A stretch of DNA of 64,000 bases from Erythrobacter sp. F6033 (lineage in GTDB: Bacteria > Pseudomonadota > Alphaproteobacteria > Sphingomonadales > Sphingomonadaceae): the NCBI RefSeq assembly GCF_023016005.1, contig NZ_JALKAZ010000001.1, forward strand, positions 2,487,902 to 2,551,901, written 5' to 3'. Shown in pieces: positions 1 through 8,141 of the stretch. Each line of letters begins with the position of its first letter. Position 1 is the first letter of the stretch. A program made the position numbers and the translations under genes. The notes below the pieces were generated by a model. The model was not told where the DNA came from and ran no database searches. It saw nothing but the letters and a program-made list of their open reading frames with translations.

Positions 1-1
1 G

Positions 2-769
2 ATGACAGAGCCGGGCGTCGGATCCGACCTTCAGAGCATCACCACGACCGCTCTGAAGGAAGGCAACGGTTACAAGATCAACGGCGCGAAGACGTACATA
101 TCCAACGGTCAGACTGCCGATTTCATTATCGTTGTGGCCAAGACCGATCCGAAGGAACGGGCCAAGGGCATTTCGCTCATGCTGCTCGAGACGGAAGGTG
201 CAGACGGCTTTCAGCGCGGCAAGAAGCTCGATAAGATCGGGCTGGATGCAGCCGATACATCAGAGTTGTTTTTCGATGATGTATTCGTCCCTGCCGAAAA
301 CGTACTCGGCGGTGTCGAGGGCAAGGGCTTCTATCAATTGATGGGCGAGCTGCCTCAGGAACGGTTGATCATCGCTATGGGTGCGATGACAGGGATTGAG
401 AAAGCTCTCGAAACGACGATGGAGTTCGTCAAAGACCGCAAAGCATTTGGTCAGACCATCTGGGATTTCCAGAACACCCAGTTCGTGATGGCTGATCTGC
501 TCGCACGCAGCACGGCAGCTCGTGTATTCGTGAACGACTGCATCGCAAAGCACCTTAAGGGCGAATTGGACGTCCAAACCGCTTGCATGGCCAAGTATTG
601 GGTCACCGAACTTCAAGGCGAAGTCGTCGACAAATGCCTGCAATTCCATGGCGGCGCGGGCTTCATCAACGATTATCCGATTGCACGCATGTACCGCGAC
701 AGCCGCATCACGCGAATCTTTGGCGGTTCAAACGAAGTCATGAAAATGGTGATTGCACGCGGCATGTAA
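2..769 (+). CDS. Acyl-CoA dehydrogenase, long-chain (LCAD) type, 5' end outside window
   Basis: Oxidises acyl-CoA to trans-2-enoyl-CoA with FAD in beta-oxidation, passing electrons to ETF. The visible 255 residues open inside the family signature (TEPGVGSD), so the true start lies upstream and the first Met is internal. The middle/C-terminal part carries ELPQERL, RKAFGQ and CLQFHGGAGF, as in mitochondrial LCAD. The C-terminal IFGGSNEVM has Gly where medium- and short-chain enzymes carry the catalytic Glu; LCAD-type enzymes use a Glu on the ELPQERL helix instead, so the change is expected rather than inactivating. Family sure; chain-length preference inferred. Confidence 0.93.
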   Translation: MTEPGVGSDLQSITTTALKEGNGYKINGAKTYISNGQTADFIIVVAKTDPKERAKGISLMLLETEGADGFQRGKKLDKIGLDAADTSELFFDDVFVPAENVLGGVEGKGFYQLMGELPQERLIIAMGAMTGIEKALETTMEFVKDRKAFGQTIWDFQNTQFVMADLLARSTAARVFVNDCIAKHLKGELDVQTACMAKYWVTELQGEVVDKCLQFHGGAGFINDYPIARMYRDSRITRIFGGSNEVMKMVIARGM

Positions 770-791
770 TCTGCACGGCTCACCACAAACT

Positions 792-831
792 AAAGGGGCG
801 GCTCGCAAATGCGAACCGCCCCTTTTTTTAT
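792..831. terminator. Bidirectional rho-independent terminator
   Basis: GGGGCGGCTCGC and GCGAACCGCCCC form a 12-bp stem with one mismatch and an AAAT loop, followed by seven T on the plus strand. It lies between the converging acyl-CoA dehydrogenase and TonB-dependent receptor genes and can serve both; the T-run favours the plus strand. Confidence 0.88.
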
Positions 832-844
832 CTAATCGCTGGGA

Positions 845-3379
845 TCAGAATTCGGTACGAAGTGTCACACCGTAAGTGGCCGGTTGCTGCGGGAATGCAG
901 AGCGTGAACCACCGCGAAGCACCGTGTTGAAGGTAACGCCGCGCGTCACTTCGTCGGTGATGTTGTTGCCCCAGACTTCGAGCGTCCAGCTCTTATCTTG
1001 TGCGCCGATACCAGCACGAACGTTCACTTTGGTGTTGCTGTCCTGAATATCGAACGGAACGAGGGTGCGAGCCGCAAGATCGGCAGGATTAACCGCCTGT
1101 GTTGAAGTACGACGGTCATCCTCAATACGCGCCTGCGCCGTGATGAAGCCCGTCAGGTAATCGCTCAGGTCACGCTCGTAATTCGCGCCGAAGATGGCGA
1201 CGATTTCCGGTGCGTTGGTAAGCGTATTGCCGCAGAGTGCCAACACGTTCGGCGATGTCAGACCGCCGTCGCAATCATCAGGATAGCGAGCATTGGTGTA
1301 AGACAGACCCGCGTTAAGCGTCAGGTTCTCATCCGGACGGATAACCGATTCCAGTTCAAAGCCTGACGATAGCGCACGGCCAACGTTGAAGGTTGTGAAC
1401 TGTGCACCGGTGAATTCGAGGACTTGGAAGTCGGTGAATTCTTCGTGGAACACCGCGAGGTTCATTGTGACCGCATCATCCAGGAACTTGGCTTTCAGGC
1501 CAAGCTCATATGCGTCAACCAGTTCCGATCTAAAGGTCGGATCCGCACCGCCGGAATTGGCCGTGATGTCGAGGTTGATTCCGCCCGATTTGTAGCCGTG
1601 CGTAAAGCTTGCATAGACCGAGACCGGTGCTTCAAACTCATACGACACTTTACCGGTATAGATCAGCTCTTCATCACTGAAAGGCACGTTGAACGGACGA
1701 GGCAGCGGGAATGCGATCGCGTCCGAACCGATGGCAGGAGCTGTGAAAGCAAAGCAGCCGGTGCCCAATACGTTAGGAACCAGATCGGCGCCTACCGTCG
1801 CGGCAATGGTCGGCACACCTGAAAGCAATGTCAGACAGGTCGGATTGTTGTTCGCCAGCTGAGTAAAGCCACCAGTCTTTGATTCGTCCGAATACCGCAG
1901 ACCAACAGTCAGTTTCAGGCCTTCTGCCACTTCAAGAGTGTTGTGTGTGAAGATCGAGAAGCTTTCACTTTCTTGCGAGTACTGGTTGGTCGCCGTTGTA
2001 CCGTTCGGGCTGACGCCGTTACCCGGTGTGAGCGGATCGTTGATAAGGTCTGTCAGCAGAGTGAGCGGCGCAGGGCCAAGCAATCCGCCGAACAGGCCAC
2101 CGATCAAAAGATCGTAATCCGAACCAAGCGAGAAGTCTGTGCTCGAGCTGATCTCCTCATCGGAGTAATAGCCACCGACCAGCCATTCTAGGCTGCCGCC
2201 GAACGCCTCGCCTTGGATGCGAAGCTCATGCGTCATGGTGGTAATTTCTGTATCGAGACGATCCACGTCGAACACTTCGAGAGCCGAGAAATCGGAATCG
2301 TAGTTTTCGCTTGAGCTGAAGTCGCGATACGAACCGATGTAAATCAGATCGGCACTGTCGCCGAGCGGGATGTTGATCTCGCCGGTGATACCCCACTGCT
2401 CGGTTTCCGCCAGCGGAAGCCGGTTTGCTGTGGCCGTCAAATTATCGAGAACTTGCTCAGCGCCTGGCTGGTCAAACGGGTTGAAGGTAACGGATGGCGC
2501 AGCCATGCCGCCGCGAGGAGGCGCGCCAAGAGCGCCAAGCGTCGCTTCAAGGCCAGCATCGCCAAGCAATTCCACTGCCGCACAGCACTGGTTTTCGCTT
2601 TCGCTGTAGTCACCGATCAAGCGAACGGTGATCCCGCTATCGCTTTCAAAGCCGAGCTGTGCACGAACCAAGAATTGATCAATCGTGTTGGACTCGCCGA
2701 TTTTGGTGCCGGTTTCGTCCACCACATCCACAAAGCCATCACGGCTGCGATAGGCGCCGGTCAGGCGGACAGCCAGCGTGTCTTCGACGATCGGCGCGTT
2801 GATCGCGCCCTGAACATTGATCAGGTCGAAATTGCCATATGTCGCGTTAGCGAAGCCGCCGAATTCGGTCACATCAGGGCCGCGCGTCGTAATATTCAGA
2901 GCACCTGCCGACGTGTTGCGGCCGAACAGTGTGCCTTGCGGGCCGCGAAGAACCTCGACACGTTCAATGTCGACAAATTCGCTCAGCGCAACGCCAGGGC
3001 GCGATTGATATGCGCCATCGACAAAAATACCGACGGCACTTTCAAAACCGATATTGTTTGATGTCGTACCGACACCGCGAATACGCAAAACAACAGAGCC
3101 GGATGCTACCTGAGCGTTTGAAGTCGAGAAACTTGGGCTGACTTGCGTGATGTTCTGGACGTTTACGACGCCCTGCTTGTCCAGCTGTTCCGGCGAAACT
3201 GCGGTAACCGCAATTGGAATGTCTTGAACGTCTTGTGCACGGCGTGTCGCCGTCACGATAATGACGCTGTCATCCTGTTCCGGCGCTTCGACCTCATCGG
3301 CGTCTTGCGCAAAGGCGGGTGCGGTAAACGAACTGCAGGCCATCAGGCCAGCAGCGTAGGCTGCAAGCTTACGTGTCAT
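845..3379 (-). CDS. TonB-dependent outer-membrane receptor
   Basis: Outer-membrane gated channel for energised uptake of an unidentified substrate. It has a signal peptide (MTRKLAAYAAGLMACSSF, then cleavage near AFAQ), an acidic stretch, a TonB-box-like IIVTATRR, a plug domain (about residues 40-160, with LRGPQGTLFGRNTSAGAL) and a large beta-barrel ending in a terminal Phe (LRTEF). Length 844 aa is normal for the sphingomonad type. I chose the ATG at 3379 because GGAGAGG sits 7 nt upstream; an in-frame ATG at 3397 lacks such a site and would precede the signal peptide with six extra residues. The neighbouring acyl-CoA dehydrogenase suggests a hydrophobic or lipid-like substrate, which is inference. 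Confidence 0.93.
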   Translation of the reverse strand: MTRKLAAYAAGLMACSSFTAPAFAQDADEVEAPEQDDSVIIVTATRRAQDVQDIPIAVTAVSPEQLDKQGVVNVQNITQVSPSFSTSNAQVASGSVVLRIRGVGTTSNNIGFESAVGIFVDGAYQSRPGVALSEFVDIERVEVLRGPQGTLFGRNTSAGALNITTRGPDVTEFGGFANATYGNFDLINVQGAINAPIVEDTLAVRLTGAYRSRDGFVDVVDETGTKIGESNTIDQFLVRAQLGFESDSGITVRLIGDYSESENQCCAAVELLGDAGLEATLGALGAPPRGGMAAPSVTFNPFDQPGAEQVLDNLTATANRLPLAETEQWGITGEINIPLGDSADLIYIGSYRDFSSSENYDSDFSALEVFDVDRLDTEITTMTHELRIQGEAFGGSLEWLVGGYYSDEEISSSTDFSLGSDYDLLIGGLFGGLLGPAPLTLLTDLINDPLTPGNGVSPNGTTATNQYSQESESFSIFTHNTLEVAEGLKLTVGLRYSDESKTGGFTQLANNNPTCLTLLSGVPTIAATVGADLVPNVLGTGCFAFTAPAIGSDAIAFPLPRPFNVPFSDEELIYTGKVSYEFEAPVSVYASFTHGYKSGGINLDITANSGGADPTFRSELVDAYELGLKAKFLDDAVTMNLAVFHEEFTDFQVLEFTGAQFTTFNVGRALSSGFELESVIRPDENLTLNAGLSYTNARYPDDCDGGLTSPNVLALCGNTLTNAPEIVAIFGANYERDLSDYLTGFITAQARIEDDRRTSTQAVNPADLAARTLVPFDIQDSNTKVNVRAGIGAQDKSWTLEVWGNNITDEVTRGVTFNTVLRGGSRSAFPQQPATYGVTLRTEF

Positions 3380-3510
3380 AGATTTTCCTCTCCACATTGC
3401 CCAACGGCCTTTTGGCCTTATTGGTTAGGAGACCAGACTATCAGCGCGTTTGCCGCTGCCAAGAGTTCACGACGCTTCTTCGCAAACCGTAGCATAAATG
3501 CAACATATCG

Positions 3511-3522
3511 TGCTGCAGCGCA
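3511..3522 (-). promoter_or_regulatory. TGCRCTGCAGCA element upstream of TonB-dependent receptor
   Basis: On the minus strand this reads TGCGCTGCAGCA, 132-143 nt before the receptor start. The same 12-mer with one change lies upstream of the Oar-like receptor at 36844-36855, in the same orientation relative to its gene. It has TGC/GCA dyad character. Role as an operator is inferred only from the recurrence. Confidence 0.35.
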
Positions 3523-3599
3523 GCATCGCGTCAAAGATACGGCAATTCAGGTAATTAAGTTGCTGACCGATCGGGAAGAAACCCGCAGAAATGCTGGAC

Positions 3600-5624
3600 T
3601 TAATAGCCGAAACGCAGCCCAATCCAAATGGTGCGCGGGGCGCCCAAATCTATCGCTCCACCCGAGTTTCGAGTGACGATTTCCTCATCAAACAAGTTTT
3701 CGCCGCGCACGATAACCGAGAATTCGTCGGTTATCGTAGCCTGCGCAAAGGCATCAATCGTCGTCGCTGCTGGCAGGGTCGCGGTTTCTTGATCGTCCTC
3801 AAACTGTCCGCTGACATGACGAAGCGTCGTTGACAGACGCCATCCATTGGCCGGTTGCCACGCCAAAGTGGCAGACGCAGCGAAGTCAGGCGTTTGCGGT
3901 GGGCGGTTACCGTCCAGCGCGAGTGAAGCGCCCTCTCCGTCGATAGTCGCATCTGTATATGCAAGCGATCCGTCAAAGCTGAAGCTGCCGAACTTCATTG
4001 CTAGATTTGCTTCGACACCCTGCGCGTCAATCGCTGGCAAGTTCTGCCGCTGGCGCAGATTGGACTGCAAAGTCACATTGGCAATCGCGTTCTCGACACG
4101 ATTGTCGAATGCGGTCACCGAAACCACGACCGCATCAATCGGCTGCCATGTCGCGCCAATCTCAAACCCCTTCAGTCGCTCGTTTTCGAGCGCAGAGTTA
4201 GCTTGCGTCACTACGGGGAACACCACGAACGGGCGGTAAAGCTCATTCAAGGTTGGCAAGCGCAAGCCGGTATAAGCAGCCGCGCGAATATCCAGCTTAC
4301 GGGTCGCATAGAACAGCGCCCCGGTGCGCCAGCTAACAGCCCAGTCGCTGCGATCCGGCGCGACCGTTTCGCTTACCAAAATGCCGCCAGCATCCTCGGC
4401 GCGGAAAAATCCGTCTTGGATATTTGTGTGATCAGCACGAAGACCGCCGGTCAGAAGGAGTGGCCCGATCTGCCAGTCATCCTCAATGAACAAGCCAAGG
4501 TTGCTATTCGTACCGCCAGCGCTGCGACGTTCGCGCAAATTGCCGGTGAAGGCGCTGAACGCTTCTTCCTGCAATTCCCCTTCGGATTTGCGATAGTCCA
4601 CTCCGAGACGAACCGTATGTGCCTCATCGATCGGAGGGCGTACTTCAATCTTGCCCCCGAGCCCGGTTGAAGGGGTGTTCCGCTGATCGAGAACTCTTAC
4701 GAAGCGCGTCGAACTGATGATGACGTTCGAGAAATTGCGCGCCTGAACATAAGCAAGTGCATCAAATTCCCAACTGCCGCGTCCCACGAAACGTAGGCTG
4801 GCATCCTGACCTTCGATCCGAGAATCAGCGCCCTCAAACCGGAGTGTTCTTGCATCTTCAAACAGGCTTCCGCGAGCCTGCAATTCAACGTCGTCGGTCA
4901 ATGGTGCAACCGCCCTCAAACCGACCTGCCAGCTATCAAAAGCGGCGCGCGCCGTCGCGGGAACACGCTGGCCTTCGGGCGTGGTGAAAAAACCTTGCCC
5001 GCGATCCCAACGCCCGCTGATCACACCAAAGCCGGCGCCGAGTTTGCCGCTCAACGCGGCGCTTGCCTCCGTCTCCTCGCGGTCATTGACCAGCAGGCTT
5101 CCCGATACAGGGCCTAGCGTCCGAGCATCGGCGCTTTCCAATTCGATTGTTCCCGCCAAAGCACCTGCTCCGAACGGGCCAGCGCCGCCGCCGCGCGTTA
5201 CGCGAATATTGCCAAGCGTTTCGGGAGCAACCGCGTTGAAAGGAATGTATCCAAAGAACGGATCGCTGATCGGCACGCCGTCCAGCAAAACCAGTGCCCG
5301 GCTTGTGGCGTTCCCGCCGAGCGCGCGCAATGTCGCGCCCTGAGCGCTGGGATTGGCGGATCTGCTGTCCGAGCGGCGGAATTGCTGAAAGCCCGCAACA
5401 TTCTCCAGCACATCTTCGATCCGGCCTGAACCGCTCGAAACGATCGCCTCCCGGTCAATTTCCGTTACCGAATAGGCCCCGATGGATGGGGCCTGCTGCA
5501 GCCCTTCGCCGGTGACAACAATCTCGCTTTCACCCGTTTCGCCCTCCTCCGCACCCTGTGCTGAAAGAGGGACTGAAAAGGACAGAGCGAGGGCAGAAGC
5601 GGCCAATTGATAGCGATAGTTCAT
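3600..5624 (-). CDS. TonB-dependent receptor, vitamin/siderophore size class
   Basis: Second outer-membrane TonB-dependent transporter, 674 aa, close in size to BtuB- or siderophore-type receptors. Visible are a signal peptide ending near PLSAQG, a TonB-box-like EIVVTGEG, a plug (about 40-150) with LVLLDGVPISDPFFGYIPF and RVTRGGGAGPFGAGALAGTIEL, and a barrel closing on LRFGY. The ATG at 5624 is preferred (GTTAGG about 10 nt upstream); a TTG two codons earlier is possible. It is separated by 220 bp from the receptor downstream, so co-transcription is possible but unproved. Substrate unknown; the adjacent divergent monooxygenase hints at a catabolic locus. Confidence 0.9.
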   Translation of the reverse strand: MNYRYQLAASALALSFSVPLSAQGAEEGETGESEIVVTGEGLQQAPSIGAYSVTEIDREAIVSSGSGRIEDVLENVAGFQQFRRSDSRSANPSAQGATLRALGGNATSRALVLLDGVPISDPFFGYIPFNAVAPETLGNIRVTRGGGAGPFGAGALAGTIELESADARTLGPVSGSLLVNDREETEASAALSGKLGAGFGVISGRWDRGQGFFTTPEGQRVPATARAAFDSWQVGLRAVAPLTDDVELQARGSLFEDARTLRFEGADSRIEGQDASLRFVGRGSWEFDALAYVQARNFSNVIISSTRFVRVLDQRNTPSTGLGGKIEVRPPIDEAHTVRLGVDYRKSEGELQEEAFSAFTGNLRERRSAGGTNSNLGLFIEDDWQIGPLLLTGGLRADHTNIQDGFFRAEDAGGILVSETVAPDRSDWAVSWRTGALFYATRKLDIRAAAYTGLRLPTLNELYRPFVVFPVVTQANSALENERLKGFEIGATWQPIDAVVVSVTAFDNRVENAIANVTLQSNLRQRQNLPAIDAQGVEANLAMKFGSFSFDGSLAYTDATIDGEGASLALDGNRPPQTPDFAASATLAWQPANGWRLSTTLRHVSGQFEDDQETATLPAATTIDAFAQATITDEFSVIVRGENLFDEEIVTRNSGGAIDLGAPRTIWIGLRFGY

Positions 5625-5739
5625 AGCCAAAGCGCCTAACGGAACCGCTCAGCAAAGTCAGTTTCATTTTGCTATCAAGACTCGCTTTTCGTCGGCGCAT
5701 ATGATTACATCTGCGAAAATAATGGAAGAGAGACACCCG

Positions 5740-7248
5740 ATGCTTGCAACTGCCCCTGATTTTGACGTGCTGATCGTTGGCGCAGGCATCTCTGGTATTG
5801 GCATGGCTGCTCATATGGAAATGAAGTCGCCAAACCATTCCTATGCGATTGTCGAGCGGCGCGAAAATCTGGGCGGCACATGGGATTTGTTCCGTTATCC
5901 CGGCATCCGGTCGGATAGCGATATGCACACACTCGGTTTCGATTTTGAACCGTGGCGGCATGAGAAAACGATCGCCGATGCACCGTCCATCCTCGACTAC
6001 CTTAACCAGATTGTCGATGAACGCGGCATCCGTCAGCACATCCGTTACGGTCACAAAGTCATCTCCGCCGATTTCCGTGACGATGAAGCGCGCTGGCATG
6101 TCGAGATGGAACTGGACGATGGATCGACCACGCGGCTGACCGCGAATTTTCTGTATCTCGGCTCCGGCTATTATGATTATGACGAGGCGTATGATCCCGG
6201 CTTTGATTTTGGCGATTTTGAAGGTCAGGTGATCCACCCGCAATTCTGGCCAGAAGACCTCGACTACACCGGCAAGAATGTTGTGGTGATCGGATCAGGC
6301 GCAACCGCAGTGACGATCGTACCCTCGATGGCAGACAAAGCCGCCAAAGTAACGATGCTGCAACGGACGCCGACATGGATGTTTGCACGCCCTGCCAAGG
6401 ATTGGATCGCCAACACTCTGCGTGCCGTGCTGCCGGAAAAACTCGCCTACCGGATCACCCGGTGGAAGAATATCAAGATGCAGGATTTCAGCTTCAAAAT
6501 GGCGCGTAACAAGCCGCAGAAGATGAAAGACACGCTGCACAAGAACATCGAAAAAGCGCTGGGCGATGACTTTGATCGGGCGACCTTCACCCCGCCCTAT
6601 GATCCGTGGGACCAACGCGTCTGCCTCGTGCCGGACGATGACCTGTTCAAAGCGATGAAATCGGGCAAGGCCGAGGTCGTCACCGGACATATCGAGAAGT
6701 TCGAAAAAGGCGGCGTGCGCCTGAAGTCAGGCGATTTTCTCGACGCTGATATCGTTATTACCGCAACGGGCCTGAAGCTGGCCATCGCGGGTAAGATTGC
6801 CGTGAGCCACAATGGCGAGCCTGTGAAGTTCGAAGATCGCTTTTACTACAAAGGCTGCATGTTCTCGAACCTTCCGAACCTCGCCGTGGTGTTCGGTTAT
6901 CTCAATGCCAGCTGGACGCTGCGCGCAGATATCAATTCCGACTATGTCTGCCGCTTGCTCAATCAGATGCGAGCGACTGGTACGGATATGGCTACGCCTA
7001 TCCTTACTCCCGCCGATGAGGCAGCGATTGTCGAAGACGATATCTTCGATTTCTCCAGCGGGTATATTCAGCGCGGAAAGCACATCATGCCGCGCAATTC
7101 GATCGAATACCCATGGCGCCTCAATCAGGAATATGTGATCGATCGCAAGCGGATGGCGGACGATCCGGTCAATGATGGCCTGATGACCTTCACCCGCGCT
7201 GGCGCGAATGCGCAAGCCGCCGGAGAACAGCTTGAAGCGGCAGAGTAA
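5740..7248 (+). CDS. Flavin-containing (Baeyer-Villiger-type) monooxygenase
   Basis: Predicted cytosolic FAD/NADPH enzyme inserting oxygen into ketones. The N-terminal FAD Rossmann motif (VGAGISGIGMAAH), GGTWDLFRYPGIRSDSDMH, the FEGQVIHPQFWPE stretch matching the FxGxxxHxxxW fingerprint (P variant), and a second Rossmann GSGATAVTIVP for NADPH are all present. At 502 aa it has the usual length. The ATG at 5740 follows GGAAGAGAG by 7 nt, whereas the in-frame ATG at 5701 has no ribosome site. It is transcribed divergently from the TonB-dependent receptor, with 115 bp between starts. Substrate cannot be read from sequence. Confidence 0.88.
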   Translation: MLATAPDFDVLIVGAGISGIGMAAHMEMKSPNHSYAIVERRENLGGTWDLFRYPGIRSDSDMHTLGFDFEPWRHEKTIADAPSILDYLNQIVDERGIRQHIRYGHKVISADFRDDEARWHVEMELDDGSTTRLTANFLYLGSGYYDYDEAYDPGFDFGDFEGQVIHPQFWPEDLDYTGKNVVVIGSGATAVTIVPSMADKAAKVTMLQRTPTWMFARPAKDWIANTLRAVLPEKLAYRITRWKNIKMQDFSFKMARNKPQKMKDTLHKNIEKALGDDFDRATFTPPYDPWDQRVCLVPDDDLFKAMKSGKAEVVTGHIEKFEKGGVRLKSGDFLDADIVITATGLKLAIAGKIAVSHNGEPVKFEDRFYYKGCMFSNLPNLAVVFGYLNASWTLRADINSDYVCRLLNQMRATGTDMATPILTPADEAAIVEDDIFDFSSGYIQRGKHIMPRNSIEYPWRLNQEYVIDRKRMADDPVNDGLMTFTRAGANAQAAGEQLEAAE

Positions 7249-7300
7249 ATCACGCCGTTTCGCTGTAGTCATGAGCGCGGGCTTCCACTAAACCGCCTCT

Positions 7301-8062
7301 ATGACCTCTTCCGATAAAATCTGGACCGCCGGCCTCGTCATCATCGGTGATGAGATCCTTTCTGGCCGCACGCATGACAAGAATATTGGCCAAATCGCCA
7401 GCTGGCTTCAGGTGCAAGGCATTCGGTTGGCGGAAGTCCGCGTTGTCGCGGATGAGGAAGACCGCATTATCGAAGCCGTAAACGCCCTACGCGCGGCGAA
7501 CGATTACCTGTTTACGACCGGCGGGATCGGTCCGACGCATGATGACATTACGGTGGATGCAATTGCCAAGGCACTGGGTGTACCGGTCATCATCCACCCA
7601 GAGGCACGCGCATTGCTCAAACGGTACTACGCCGACAAAGGCGGCGTAAGCGAAGGCCGTTTGCGGATGGCCCGCACTCCGGAAGGAGCCGAGTTGATCC
7701 CGAACCGCAAATCGGGCGCACCCGGCATTCGTCACGGCAATATCTTTGTAATGGCGGGCGTGCCGCACATCACCGCAGGAATGCTCGATGCTTTGACGGG
7801 TGAACTGGAAGGCGGCGCGCCATTGATATGCGAAACCGTCGGAGGGTTCATTCCCGAAAGCGAAGTAGCTGAGTTGCTTCGAGAGGTCGAGCAAGCCCAT
7901 GAAAACTGCCAAATTGGCTCCTATCCCTTCTTTCGTGAGGGCAAGGTTGGGTCGAATTTCGTCATTCGCTCGACAGATCGCGAAGCGCTGCAAAGCTGTT
8001 TCGATACGCTATGCGAGGGACTCGGTGAAAACGGTTGGGACTTTACGCCCGGCGGCATCTAA
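7301..8062 (+). CDS. CinA N-terminal / molybdopterin-binding (MoaB-like) domain protein
   Basis: A 253-residue protein made only of the CinA-N / MoCF-biosynthesis fold: GDEILSGRTHDKN near residue 17 and FTTGGIGPTHDDIT near residue 67 are the family motifs. Full-length CinA carries a C-terminal nicotinamide-nucleotide deamidase domain, which is absent here, so a role like that of the stand-alone COG1058 proteins (possibly ADP-ribose pyrophosphatase) is more likely than competence. It starts 52 bp after the monooxygenase and may be co-transcribed. No strong ribosome site precedes the ATG. Confidence 0.85.
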   Translation: MTSSDKIWTAGLVIIGDEILSGRTHDKNIGQIASWLQVQGIRLAEVRVVADEEDRIIEAVNALRAANDYLFTTGGIGPTHDDITVDAIAKALGVPVIIHPEARALLKRYYADKGGVSEGRLRMARTPEGAELIPNRKSGAPGIRHGNIFVMAGVPHITAGMLDALTGELEGGAPLICETVGGFIPESEVAELLREVEQAHENCQIGSYPFFREGKVGSNFVIRSTDREALQSCFDTLCEGLGENGWDFTPGGI

Positions 8063-8141
8063 TTCCGCGTCCCGAATAAATAAGCCTTTGCTTTTCCCGC
8101 GTCTTGCGGACAGTCTCTGATCTGTAGGGATCAGGGGTCGC

